Source: DASYAN01 sp963727755
GTDB lineage: Bacteria; Chloroflexota; Ktedonobacteria; Ktedonobacterales; Ktedonobacteraceae
Reading direction: 5' to 3'
Assembly: GCA_963727755.1 (NCBI GenBank)
Contig: CAVSHN010000016.1
Location: 186,001-250,000 of the forward strand
DNA length: 64,000 nt
In this document: in pieces, positions 11,634-20,400 of the stretch
Layout of the letters: each line of letters starts with the position of its first letter
Numbering within the stretch: the first letter of the stretch is position 1
Position numbers and translations under genes: made by a program
The notes under the pieces: model-generated
Told to the model about the DNA's origin: nothing
Seen by the model: the letters and a program-made list of their open reading frames with translations, nothing else
The model's database searches: none

Positions 11634-11885
11634 TTTGGAAATGCCCTCCACAATACTTATACCACGAAGAACCAAAGTATCCTCGTCAATGTTCTCATGT
11701 TTGCTAGGAGGTGGAAGAGTTTCCATCAGGCTCCAACTTACTGTAAACTCTCTTAACTCCTGCTCATATTGCGGGTAGAGGTGAATCCATTCTGCAAGCA
11801 AGGCAGGACTAGGGTCTGAAGTTAAATCCACATATGCATTCAGAACATCTTCTAGCGTCATTCTCTCACTGGGCTGTTTCATCAT
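11607..11885 (-). CDS. Small partner of sigma factor, 3' end replaced by IS
   Basis: The frame overlaps the end of the sigma factor gene by 20 bp, so the two form a coupled pair. The true gene part ends near 11633 (residues IVEGISK); the last eight residues come from the inserted IS. The protein is small and soluble, with the region ALLAEWIHLYPQYEQELREF near residues 29-48 resembling the short helical proteins found beside ECF-like sigma factors in Ktedonobacteria and Planctomycetes. Such partners may act as anti-sigma or regulatory factors, but no zinc motif or membrane span is visible here. The original C-terminus is lost. Confidence 0.5.
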   Translation of the reverse strand: MMKQPSERMTLEDVLNAYVDLTSDPSPALLAEWIHLYPQYEQELREFTVSWSLMETLPPPSKHENIDEDTLVLRGISIVEGISKLGIHPKMS

Positions 11886-12777
11886 TCTCTCCTCGCCAGC
11901 ATTCTAATGTTTCTTCTGCCTTAGCTAACCACAACCGAATAGTACGTGACGACACATTGAAGTAGCGGCTGATAGTTTGTACGGAAGTATCAGTTGCTTC
12001 GATTTGCCAACCATCGTAATGACGCAGTACAAATGCGGTTCGATAGGGATGCTTCAGTGTAGCGAGCCCATCCCGGTAAAGGAGACGTTGCTCCATGGTA
12101 AGTGAAGAATCAACCACCTTCTCTTGTAGCACCAAAGTTTGATTATTGTTATCATCTCTGTCATGCTGATAGCCAGCTAGTGATGATAGTAGAATAGTAT
12201 TCTTTGCCTCTTCTTGCTTCTTTTGATATCGATTAAAAGAGGTGATCTCCAACCTCTTGAGTACTGTCCAGAATCGCACCTGTAGAAAGTCACCACGGTC
12301 GCTCTCCAGGTCCAGAATTTGAGTAAACAGCTCCTGTATGACATCTTGGAAAGCATCATCTACAACGTCCTGGTCGAGATTTTCTAATTGGCTATTTACG
12401 TTTTTAGCACAACGGTGAAGTAAAATCTCTGAAAGATCATTGACGATGCCGTCTCGACCTTTCCTTTTATGCTCACGGATAAGATAGGCTAAGCATTCTT
12501 CTTGAAGATAATCAGGTGATTGGTGTACTGATGACATAGCTCGTTCGATAAGATCATTGGGAGCAAGAGTAAGTGCAGACTTGATCTGAGATTCAACGGC
12601 AGCAGAACGTTGATACACCTCTCCGTCTTGATTACAATGCGTTAATGGTTGAATATGTGTATATTCTTCAACTCCCCCAATTTTCTGGTCTATATTAAAT
12701 TGCAACTCCCTGCTCCCCCTCTCTTTTCTACTTACTACATCAATAGCGACGAGAACGCAAAATCGGAAATAGCTCAA
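11866..12777 (-). CDS. Sigma-70 family (ECF-like) RNA polymerase sigma factor
   Basis: The protein has a sigma-70 layout. A region-2-like block (residues about 120-190) contains DQDVVDDAFQDVIQELFTQIL, and a C-terminal helix-turn-helix resembling region 4 contains TVQTISRYFNVSSRTIRLWL, which would read the -35 element. At 303 aa it is longer than most ECF factors because of an extra ~100-residue N-terminus. The upstream 250 bp (12778-13034) hold no gene. The adjacent overlapping gene may encode its regulator. The ATG at 12777 has no strong ribosome site; later starts, such as one near residue 84, are possible. Confidence 0.7.
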   Translation of the reverse strand: MSYFRFCVLVAIDVVSRKERGSRELQFNIDQKIGGVEEYTHIQPLTHCNQDGEVYQRSAAVESQIKSALTLAPNDLIERAMSSVHQSPDYLQEECLAYLIREHKRKGRDGIVNDLSEILLHRCAKNVNSQLENLDQDVVDDAFQDVIQELFTQILDLESDRGDFLQVRFWTVLKRLEITSFNRYQKKQEEAKNTILLSSLAGYQHDRDDNNNQTLVLQEKVVDSSLTMEQRLLYRDGLATLKHPYRTAFVLRHYDGWQIEATDTSVQTISRYFNVSSRTIRLWLAKAEETLECWRGENDETAQ

Positions 12778-13034
12778 TAATGATGACGTTCTCAGGGGAT
12801 GGTTTGCTATTGAATTAGCTGAAAAGGAGGACTTTTGGACGGTGAGAATGATGACTTGGTTGGTGAGGTGAGAAGCGCAGTGAAGTGCAATGTAGACAAG
12901 GTCGTAGTATCAACATTGATAGCATTATTAGCTTTAGCCAAGTTTGGGATTAGCAGGTTGAGGGATGTGTACTGTTTACTCAGTTCATAGCCTTTTTAGA
13001 TCGTTCCATCAAGGAGCAGGGAGTCCTAGACACT

Positions 13035-13655
13035 TCAGGAGTCTACAATGTAAAGTAACAGTATAGGGATACTACGAGGTAGGCTCAAGCCGAAACCAAA
13101 TAGTTCATCTTCAATTTGTCTCATCTGTAGCACCTTCTCGACAAAGGGACCTTTCGCTCTCGCATACTCGGCTGTGTCAGTTATCCCTGTCGCAATGATT
13201 TCTTGTTTGCGTGCAACGTAGGCAGCAACTAGGTGTGGATCAGTTCTCAGTCGATCACGGAAGGTGCGTAACTGCTCAACCTCTGGTGAATCCATGGCAA
13301 GCACATGGGCATGGACTCGGAAGATGCTTTCCTGATACTGCACTGACCCTGTTCGCATCGGACGATCCTCTGAGTGGGGATCAGAAGAGAGCTGTCTCTG
13401 AAAACCCAGATCAGCAAGAACTGCCTTGGTATCTTCCAAGAGTCCTGGTGGGTACACGACCATCAGATCAATGACTCCTTTGCCTGCACAACCGGGAACA
13501 CTAGTACTTCCCACATGTTCAACAGTGAGGGCTGGAAATCGAGATGTAATCAGTGATGCAATGCGGCAGGCTACTGCTGGAACACGAGGATCATAGTCAT
13601 GACAGACTACTGGAGCACGAAAATAAGGTCCAATTACTTGTTCATCTTTGCTCAT
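13035..13655 (-). CDS. GrpB family protein (UPF0157, nucleotidyltransferase-like)
   Basis: GrpB/UPF0157 proteins have a nucleotidyltransferase-like fold, often beside or fused to dephospho-CoA kinase; their biochemical role is not firmly known. The signature EHVGSTSVPGCAGKGVIDLMV begins near residue 45, with the GS and the D-x-M acidic pattern, and RVHAHVL near residue 113. At 206 aa it is close to the family size (about 170-200), with ~25 extra hydrophobic residues at the C-terminus, perhaps from a nearby frame break. The start ATG 13655 overlaps the stop of a possible small upstream gene (ATGA), suggesting coupled translation. Confidence 0.8.
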   Translation of the reverse strand: MSKDEQVIGPYFRAPVVCHDYDPRVPAVACRIASLITSRFPALTVEHVGSTSVPGCAGKGVIDLMVVYPPGLLEDTKAVLADLGFQRQLSSDPHSEDRPMRTGSVQYQESIFRVHAHVLAMDSPEVEQLRTFRDRLRTDPHLVAAYVARKQEIIATGITDTAEYARAKGPFVEKVLQMRQIEDELFGFGLSLPRSIPILLLYIVDS

Positions 13656-13906
13656 TGCTTGCTCCTCCTCATCTTCTTCACAGCTTTGCCTTCTTTGGAG
13701 AACTTTTTACCGGAGAAGAGAGGCTTGACCAAACGCTTCATCTCTCTCAACTGTACCACTTTTCTGCTTTTTTCATCGAGATAGGCGACAAATTACCCAG
13801 CGTGAAAACCTGCTGGACATCCAAAAAGATTGAAGGATTCGATGAAACTGAGACCCTCTTTGAAAAAGAGCTGGTATCAGAACAACAGCAAACTGACGGT
13901 TGTCAT
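13652..13906 (-). pseudogene. Possible small basic protein coupled to the GrpB gene, two indels
   Basis: An ATG at 13906 follows a strong ribosome site (GGGAGGG). Its frame stops after nine codons, but one indel leads into an open stretch containing NPSIFLDVQQVFTLGN. A second indel (TTT to TTTT near 13785) leads into VAYLDEKSRKVVQLREMK and a lysine-rich tail ending KKMRRSKQ. The stop overlaps the GrpB start (ATGA). The reconstruction gives about 84 residues, with no family recognised. It rests on two assumed indels, so it remains tentative; the pattern of similar indels elsewhere in the window makes it plausible. Confidence 0.3.
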
Positions 13907-14185
13907 ACCCTCCCTGTAGAACACCTGCCTCACTTGTTTTTTTCCGAGAGATGGTCTATAGTTGCTCCAGAAGCAGCTCCAGTTCGTAACAACCTGCCTA
14001 GGCGAGTTCGTGAACACTTTTGTCAGGAAGTGAAGCGCGAGGCAGGTGTTTGCCAAAAAACACGGCAGGTGTTCGTTGAACGCCTTTTAACACATGAAGA
14101 AACCGTCACCTCGAAATGGCACCACTGCTCGCTTGCCGTCAGACGGCTCGCCAAGCCCTTCGAGAGGGACGGTTGAGGGAAAAGA

Positions 14186-14256
14186 GCGGGAGACGGGGCT
14201 CGAACCCGCGACAGCCTGCTTGGAAGGCAGGAACTCTACCACTGAGTTACTCCCGC
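14186..14256 (-). tRNA. tRNA-Gly (anticodon TCC)
   Basis: The minus strand folds as a full cloverleaf. The acceptor GCGGGAG pairs with the 3' CTCCCGC, the D-arm region reads ACTCAGTGGTAGAGT, the anticodon stem CTGCC/GGCAG encloses the loop CTTCCAA? with anticodon TCC, and the T-arm contains GCGGGTTCGAGCCCCGT. CCA is not encoded. It sits 4 bp from tRNA-Pro in the same orientation, so they are probably co-transcribed. Confidence 0.93.
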
Positions 14257-14260
14257 ATAG

Positions 14261-14333
14261 TCGGGATGCGCGGATTTGAACCGCGGACCTCCTGCTCCCA
14301 AAGCAGGCGCGCTACCAACTGCGCTACACCCCG
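14261..14333 (-). tRNA. tRNA-Pro (anticodon TGG)
   Basis: The minus strand gives acceptor CGGGGTG paired with CATCCCG plus discriminator A, D-arm TAGCGCAGTTGGTAGCGCG, and anticodon stem CCTGC/GCAGG around loop TTTGGGA with anticodon TGG. The T-arm is CGCGGTTCAAATCCGCG. It lies just upstream of tRNA-Gly. Confidence 0.93.
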
Positions 14334-14422
14334 CTGCATGCACTGAACTATATCACGCCCCTCGAACCTTGTCAAGTGCTTTTTTGCTGGGGTTCTGGAG
14401 TTCCTAAAGACCAGCAAAAACG

Positions 14423-14453
14423 ATGAAGACCTCTGAGGCTCAGAGGTCTTCAT
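14423..14453 (-). terminator. Rho-independent terminator of the DUF2795 gene
   Basis: A near-perfect 14-bp stem (ATGAAGACCTCTGA paired with TCAGAGGTCTTCAT around a 3-nt loop) is followed on the minus strand by CGTTTTTG. It begins 13 bp past the stop of the DUF2795 gene and separates it from the tRNAs. Confidence 0.8.
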
Positions 14454-14465
14454 GTTCTATGCCCT

Positions 14466-14667
14466 CTATTGGCGATCCATCTCGCCAATAGCTTTGGTTA
14501 CATCAGCAGCCGTAAAGAAATCTTCTTTGGGCAGACTCTGGAATAGTTTCAAGGACTCTCTGATCAGCACCACACTGTTTAGCATGCTTGACGAGATCTT
14601 CCTTCTTTGCAGGGAAATCAATACCCTTAAGACTTTTCTCTACTTCCATTGGATTTACATGAGCCAT
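14466..14667 (-). CDS. DUF2795 domain protein, one frame break
   Basis: The start is ATG 14667, preceded by AGGAGGAAGTGTTTCCT. The first 45 residues include NPMEVEKSLKGIDFPAKKED and LVKHAKQCGAD, matching the DUF2795 fold, a small DNA-binding-like domain common in Actinobacteria and Chloroflexi. Near 14525 (GAGTCTGCCC) the frame breaks. Removing one base restores the family's usual ending (PKEDFFTAADVTKAIGEMD) with a stop at 14466. The reconstructed protein has about 66 residues, the normal size. The role is unknown; such proteins often occur singly and are thought to be regulatory. Confidence 0.7.
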
Positions 14668-15079
14668 AGGAAACACTTCCTCCTTCTACTGAGTATCTCT
14701 CTCTTCATCCTCATCTCTCCATCTTCACCATCCCACAAGAAACACGATTGGCCTCCCTCTTTTGAGACAGCTCTCATTCTTCAAATTATCTGAAGTTCGC
14801 ACACAAGGAAACGTCTTTAACATGAGTACTAGCGTTTTTCATCGTGCTCATCAAAAGCGAGTCAAGGTCAGCGCTTCATCACGTGCAAGTTTCCAGTTTT
14901 TTAGTTGACTATCTGCCCAGAAATGTGCTACCATTAAGAATAAGAGATGTACCTCTATCTCTAGCGATATCGAGGAGATCTGGGCAGACCATTCTTGATT
15001 CTGTCCCTCTCTTTTTGCTGATTATTGGATGACCATCCACTCATCAATACAACGAATAGACTTGCAAGGAGGTTCACAG
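14668..15079. other. Gene-free leader region upstream of the chloride channel gene
   Basis: No convincing gene is seen in these 412 bases. The region is shared by the divergent DUF2795 and chloride channel genes and should hold both promoters. I could not pick out a clear -35/-10 pair. The last bases carry the strong ribosome site AAGGAGG of the channel gene. Confidence 0.5.
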
Positions 15080-16957
15080 ATGAGACGTATTGCTTGGCCC
15101 TCAGTGCCACTACGTCGGTTCATTGGCAGTTTTGAAAGTCCACGATTTATTCTCAAATGGCTCTGCATCAGCACACTTATTGGCATTGTTGCAGGCATTG
15201 GCGCGATCGCTTTTTATGTGGCCATTCAATTTGCTACGGGGGCTTTGCTTACAGGATTGGTCGGCTATCAGCCACCAGAGCCAGCAGGAGAAGGGCATGC
15301 CGTCATCATGTCTTTTCGGTCCGCAGCTCATCCTTGGCTTTTACCTGTTATCACTACAACAGGAGGATTGGTTGTAGGGATTATCATCTTCAGTCTGGCA
15401 CCAGAAGCCGAAGGGCACGGAACGGATGCTGCCATCGCAGCTTTTCATCAGGGCAAAGCTATCCGAGCCCGTATTCCCCTAATCAAACTAGTGGCGTCTG
15501 CCATCACCATCGGGACGGGCGGATCAGCTGGCCGTGAGGGACCTGCTGCTCAGATTAGCGCTGGCTTTGGCTCGATTTTGGCCACATTGCTGGGCTTGAA
15601 CACTCAAGACCGCCGGATTGCTTTGGCTGTAGGCATTGGTGCAGGCATTGGTGCGATCTTCCGCGCTCCTCTGGGAGGAGCCATCCTTGCCGCCGAAATC
15701 CTCTATAAGAATGATTTGGAAGTTGAGGCCATCATTCCAGCGCTGATTGCCTCCATAGTCGGCTACAGTATTTTCGGGCTCTGGTCAGGCTGGGATCCTA
15801 TTTTTACTCCGCCAACGAACCTAGCATTTAACTCGCCTCCTCAGTTGCTCTACTACGTTCTTTTAGGGATTTGTGTGGTCTGCTTGGGTTATTGTATGCA
15901 CATGGTTTTTATGGGATAACTCATCTCTTTCATCGCTTGCGCTTGCCCAATTGGATCAAACCTGCCATCGGTGGACTACTTGTTGGCTTAATCGGCCTAC
16001 TTGTGCCACAAGCACTTGGAATGGGCTATGGCTGGATTCAAGTGGGTATTGGACCAGGACTTCTCTCCTTGCCCCTGTGGGTCGTTGTTTTGCTTCCATT
16101 TGCCAAGATTTGACGACGGGCCTCTCGATTGGGTCCGGTGGCTTCTGGTGGCATTTTTGGACCTGGGATGGTAATTGGGGGGAATGACCGGAGCTTTTCT
16201 CTGGCGCATCTTCTATCATGTGCTTCCAGGTCTTCCAACGACCCCAGGGCCATTTGTGATTGTGGGAATGATGGCATTATTTGGAGGGATTGCCCATGCT
16301 CCATTAGCAGTGATGCTTATGGTTGCTGAGATGACAGGCAACCTTTCTCTGCTTGCGCCAGCAATGATTGCCGTCAGTCTCTCCTACTTGATTGTTGGCA
16401 AAGCGACCATTTATAGCAATCAGCTTGACAGCCGAGCTGATTCACCAGCCCATCGGTTCCAGTTCACCTTTCCCTTACTCTCAACTCTTCTGGTTCGACA
16501 GGCCATGGTTCCTATCCCTGTGTCACTGCAAGAGAAGCAAACGGTGGCAGAAGCTGCTCATCTCTTGGCAGAGAACGATCTACGTGGAGCCCCAGTCCTC
16601 TCTAAAGAAGGGATGCTCCAGGGAGTGCTCACCCAGACAGATATTGATCGGGTTCCAAGTACAAAGCGTGATCAACGGCAGGTAAAAGAGGCGATGAAGC
16701 GCAATGTTCTGCAGCTCCATGCCGATGAGACCTTGGATAGAGCACTTGAAGAACTCACCACCCAACGAGTGAGTTGGGCTCCAGTGGTCGAAGAGACGAA
16801 GGCATTGACACAGGAGCGTCGAGTGATCGGTGTGATCTCTATTCCTCAGATGGTACAGTTCTACCGCAAAAACTTGGCAAGAGATTCACATCAAATGCAA
16901 GAACTGAGCGCGATCATGCACGAAGCCAAAAGTCAGGAAGCCGCAGGCTTTCGCTAG
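15080..16957 (+). pseudogene. ClC-type chloride channel/transporter with C-terminal CBS pair, four frame breaks
   Basis: The start ATG 15080 follows AAGGAGG. The reading frame gives a ClC family membrane protein with the selectivity segment GTGGSAGREGPAAQ (about residue 150) and FRAPLGGAILAAEI (about 200). The GSGGSGGIFGPG filter segment appears only after repair. A CBS pair follows at the C-terminus (VRQAMVPIPVSLQEKQT and VKEAMKRNVLQL). Breaks occur near 15885, 16105, 16140 (extra T before TCTGGTGGC) and 16180 (a run of six G). Two are plainly in or next to short repeats. The repaired protein is about 620 aa, normal for bacterial ClC-CBS proteins. It would move chloride, probably by proton exchange, regulated by the CBS domains. 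Confidence 0.8.
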
Positions 16958-17023
16958 AAGCTTGTGTCTATACTCCATAGCAACTCAGATACTACAAGCA
17001 GGCTGCTGGGCTCTTCGGCCGAA

Positions 17024-17052
17024 TTGATAAACGGGACTATACGTGCTATACT
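17024..17052 (+). promoter_or_regulatory. Sigma-A-type promoter of the TetR regulator
   Basis: TTGATA at 17024-17029 and TATACT at 17047-17052 are separated by exactly 17 bp, 57 bp before the TetR start. Both boxes are close to the housekeeping consensus. Confidence 0.65.
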
Positions 17053-17109
17053 AGGCATAAGAGTGACCAGTAACCTAGTAGAAAAGGGAGCGAAGAGATT
17101 GCAGAAACG

Positions 17110-17715
17110 ATGCCAAAGATTGTCGATGAAAAGATGCGTGAAGCAACCCGACGCCATATTATTCGCCAAGCAGCTAGCGAGTTTGCACGTCTTGGATTTG
17201 ATCAGGCGAATATCAATGTAATTGCAGAGCAAGCAGGAATTGGCAAAGGAACCATCTATCTCTACTTTGAAAACAAACGTGCACTGTTCCTCGCGATGTT
17301 GCGACACATTGCTAATGAGCAATTGGCAGCGATTCGCGCAACTCTCGCAGGGGGAGAGACGTTGCAAGAGCAACTCGAACGGCTCTTTTGCTCTTTTGTG
17401 CAGCTTGCAGAAAAGGACAGCGATAGCTTTCACGTCTATATGAGTTCTTTGTATGGAGTAAATAGAGCATTTCAAGCAGAGGCGACGAAGCTTCTGCGTG
17501 ATTATATTGCCGTAGTCGCTTTGCTCCTTGAACAGGCACGCGCTCGTGGTGAATTGCAAGTTTGCTATGACGTTGAAGCAACGGCGTTGATGATTTTATC
17601 ACTTATCGAGTCTTATGTGCTCTCTGCACGTGTTTTAGGCCAAACAAAGCACACTATTACCCACCAAGCAAAACATGCCGTACAGATGATTCTTCACGGA
17701 ATCAGTACGCACTAA
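17110..17715 (+). CDS. TetR/AcrR family transcriptional regulator
   Basis: The 201-aa protein has the TetR N-terminal helix-turn-helix (residues about 10-56), with ASEFARLGFDQANINVIAEQ and the typical GIGKGTIYLYFENK recognition helix. The remaining ~140 residues are the helical ligand-binding and dimer domain. Members usually repress a nearby gene until a small molecule binds. The closest candidates are the upstream chloride channel gene and the downstream murB gene, both on the same strand. A good promoter lies at 17024-17052. The ATG at 17110 is preceded by GAAGAGATTGCAGAAACG, a weak ribosome site. Confidence 0.85.
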   Translation: MPKIVDEKMREATRRHIIRQAASEFARLGFDQANINVIAEQAGIGKGTIYLYFENKRALFLAMLRHIANEQLAAIRATLAGGETLQEQLERLFCSFVQLAEKDSDSFHVYMSSLYGVNRAFQAEATKLLRDYIAVVALLLEQARARGELQVCYDVEATALMILSLIESYVLSARVLGQTKHTITHQAKHAVQMILHGISTH

Positions 17716-17933
17716 CTAATCATATGTGTTTTTACTTCAACGATATAGAGGAAAACAGATGAAATAGGGTGCTTCTGTGATGGTTTTGTGATACGAGCAA
17801 GCCCAGTGTGTTCTCTTTGTGATCTTTCCGCACTACCATTCTCTTTAAAGAACTTCTCACTGGAGCGATGGATATCACCTTCCTGATGAAGTCCCTTGCA
17901 GAGATGGTACACGAAATGAAAGGAACAATCCCT

Positions 17934-18998
17934 ATGAGGCATGATATGGCCCAGGCATATGAATGGTTGTATCCTCACTTCAAAGAGCGCATTCGTCGCA
18001 AGGAATGGCTCAAGCGTCATAGTTCTTTTGGCGTTGGTGGACCAGCGGATATCTGGATAAGCGTTGAAACTCAAAAAGAACTGAAGGATCTCATAGGCTT
18101 TTGCACGCAAGAGAACTGGCCCTTATTGGTTGTAGGAGCAGGAACCAATATTCTCTTTGCAGATGCTGGCGTGCGAGGCATCGTGGCTCGTCTTGCTTTC
18201 CGAAGCTATCGCATCGAAGAAAAGGATGATCATTCAGCTACAGTCATCGCCGAAGCTGGAGTGCACTGGGCACAACTCCTGCACCAACTCGTTTCATATG
18301 GTTGGGGAGGTTTGGAATTCGGAGTGGGGATTCCTGGGACTTTAGGCGCAGGTATCGTGAGTAATGCCGGAGCGTATAATCAGGATCTAGCACAAGTTCT
18401 GGAGTGGATCGAAGTCCTAGATGCTCGTGGATGCAATGCCCAAGACAAAGATCAGTTTACCCAGCCCATTGTACGTCGCTACTTGCGCGATGAATTAGAC
18501 CTGGGCTATCGCCATAGTCGTTTTCGAGAGTCGAGATACACTCACATCGATCAAGCTGGTAAACTCGTCCTCTCACCTCGTAGTCTGATTGAACCAGCAG
18601 AAATTGTGCTTACACTGGGGTTGCATGTACAAAAGCAAAATCCAACCACATTATTGGCCTTAGTTGATCAGCATAAGCAGGATCGCAAAGACACAGAGCC
18701 AGCGCTGCGCTACCTGGGTTCGATCTTTAAAGATCCACCTGGACAGACTGCACGTGCACTGATCGAGCAAGCAGGACTACGAGGAAAAAGACACGGTCAG
18801 GCCCGGATCTCTGAACTCAATGGCAATTATATCGTGAATCTGGGTGGCGCAAGAGCCATTGACGTTGCTATCCTGGCAGTTGAGGCTCATCAAAAGGTAC
18901 TCAAGCAGTTTAGCGTCCACTTGGCACTCAATATTGATCTGCTGGGAGAATGGTCCACACAAGGTCAACTTTCCATTGCAACTGTGACTTCTCTGTGA
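17934..18998 (+). CDS. murB: UDP-N-acetylenolpyruvoylglucosamine reductase MurB
   Basis: MurB reduces UDP-GlcNAc-enolpyruvate to UDP-MurNAc with NADPH and FAD in the cytoplasm, the second committed step of peptidoglycan synthesis. Visible features are the FAD-binding segment LLVVGAGTNILFADAGVRG, the GLEFGVGIPGTLGAGIVSNAGAY-type region, the substrate motif YRHSRFRES and a C-terminal SELNGNYIVNLGGA. I chose ATG 17934 because AAAGGA precedes it; the frame stays open back to 17868, so a start 22 codons earlier is possible. The protein has about 354 aa, slightly long for MurB because of a loop near residues 170-185. Confidence 0.9.
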   Translation: MRHDMAQAYEWLYPHFKERIRRKEWLKRHSSFGVGGPADIWISVETQKELKDLIGFCTQENWPLLVVGAGTNILFADAGVRGIVARLAFRSYRIEEKDDHSATVIAEAGVHWAQLLHQLVSYGWGGLEFGVGIPGTLGAGIVSNAGAYNQDLAQVLEWIEVLDARGCNAQDKDQFTQPIVRRYLRDELDLGYRHSRFRESRYTHIDQAGKLVLSPRSLIEPAEIVLTLGLHVQKQNPTTLLALVDQHKQDRKDTEPALRYLGSIFKDPPGQTARALIEQAGLRGKRHGQARISELNGNYIVNLGGARAIDVAILAVEAHQKVLKQFSVHLALNIDLLGEWSTQGQLSIATVTSL

Positions 18999-19099
18999 AC
19001 TATATGGTTTCATCAGAGACTTCTCTGTGATGTTTTCTCACTATACTGTATATTGTATTAAAAGAAGTTGAATAGATTTGAGAAAAAGGGACTGCTCCT

Positions 19100-20116
19100 A
19101 TGTTTCAACGTATTCTTATTCCGTTGGATGGGTCATTGCGTGCAGAACAAGCTATTCCTGTCGCGGCACGTCTGGCAAGTGCCTCTTCTCACAGCTCTAT
19201 TATCCTTGTTCGGGTGGTCGATGTCTTTCCCGATTTTTCGTGGCAGAGAGCAGAAGTCCCTCCAGATCTGACTGATGCCCTTGAAGTGGCACGAGCCAAC
19301 GCAAATGCCTACTTGGAAAAAATGGCTAAGGTGGATGTTGTACGGGGTCTGGATGTGACAACAAGAGTGATTGAGGGCAAACCAGCCGATGCCATTCTTG
19401 ACACTGCTCAGAGCATGCAGGCAGATCTGATCGTCATGAGTAGCCATGGCCATACAAGCTTAAAACGTTGGGTGCTTGGCAGTGTCGCCCAGGTCGTCGA
19501 GCAGCATAGTTCTATTCCGGTTTTGCTTTTGCGTGATCAGGTGCGATCATCTGAGCGGCTCTTGCATGGGATGACTGGGCCAATACGGGTGATGGTTGCC
19601 CTCGATGGCACACCCTTGTCCGAAGCGGTTTTGCCTGTAGCAGCAGCGATCAGTGCGGACTTATCTTCTCCTTTGCCTGGTGCTCTCCATCTCGCCATGA
19701 TGGTGCCCGAGCCTTTGCAGGAGTATGGCAGAACAACAGGGACCTATACCAAGGCCATTCAGGGTGCTCAGTCCTATCTGAACCGTCTGTCGAAGCGGCT
19801 CCGTTGCGATCCTCAGGTTGGCTCTACCGTTGAGATTACTTCTTCGATTTCGCTACAATCCAAAGTGAGCGAGACCTTGGTGAAACTGGCAGAGATTGGA
19901 GCTGAGATGGAAGGAGTGAGTCCTTTCACCGGCTATGACCTGATTGCGATGGCAACCTACGAGCAAGAGAATATCGATCACTGGCTCTATGCTAGTGCGA
20001 CAGAGCAAGTCCTTGATGCTACCAAGGTTCCAGTTCTCGTGATTCGACCAGAGCAAGCTGAGACTGGCGTGGTCTATGACACAAACAATGCTCACTACAG
20101 GTCATTTGCTGTTTAG
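19100..20116 (+). CDS. Universal stress protein with two UspA domains
   Basis: This 338-aa protein has two tandem Usp folds. The first (residues 1-150) has the start FQRILIPLDGSLRAEQA and the ATP-binding G-x2-G-x9-G-(S/T) pattern around MSSHGHTSLKRWVLGSVAQ. The second (about 165-325) starts VMVALDGTPLSEAVLP and ends VLVIRPEQ; its nucleotide motif is less clear (MATYEQENIDHWLYASATEQ). Such tandem proteins act in the cytoplasm in stress survival. It is monocistronic, between murB and a convergent histidine kinase. Confidence 0.87.
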   Translation: MFQRILIPLDGSLRAEQAIPVAARLASASSHSSIILVRVVDVFPDFSWQRAEVPPDLTDALEVARANANAYLEKMAKVDVVRGLDVTTRVIEGKPADAILDTAQSMQADLIVMSSHGHTSLKRWVLGSVAQVVEQHSSIPVLLLRDQVRSSERLLHGMTGPIRVMVALDGTPLSEAVLPVAAAISADLSSPLPGALHLAMMVPEPLQEYGRTTGTYTKAIQGAQSYLNRLSKRLRCDPQVGSTVEITSSISLQSKVSETLVKLAEIGAEMEGVSPFTGYDLIAMATYEQENIDHWLYASATEQVLDATKVPVLVIRPEQAETGVVYDTNNAHYRSFAV

Positions 20117-20277
20117 CCAGAAAATAGCTCAGCTTAGAGTGGTTCATGGTCTCCTCTCCTCTTCCTAGGGATGTATCTCGCATTCCTGGGAATTTTTGTC
20201 TGTACACCTTTCTTCCAAATACCACTACAGCGGTTCGCGGAAGTGTTGAACCATCTTGGTGAGGGAAACAACAACAT

Positions 20278-20388
20278 ATGTATGGGCTCAATCTTTCTAG
20301 CAACCGCTGTAAGCTATCAAAATGGGCATTTTCACTAGCCCTGCTGCTTATCATTGGGTTGATTGCTTTCAGCGAAGCACTGAGTTGA
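20278..20388 (+). CDS. Possible 36-aa single-span membrane protein
   Basis: A short frame from ATG 20278, preceded by GGTGAGGG, encodes 36 residues with a basic start (NRCKLSK) and one hydrophobic span (ALLLIIGLIAF). The architecture of a positive N-terminus and a single helix is that of bacterial small membrane proteins. It lies in the convergent gap between the stress protein and the histidine kinase. There is no homology evidence, so it may be chance. Confidence 0.3.
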   Translation: MYGLNLSSNRCKLSKWAFSLALLLIIGLIAFSEALS

Positions 20389-20400
20389 GGTCGAGGCTAG

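Noticed and set aside
13553..14176. 207-aa plus-strand frame
   Set aside because: It overlaps the GrpB start antisense, has no ribosome site and a composition of chance translation; it runs into the tRNA region.
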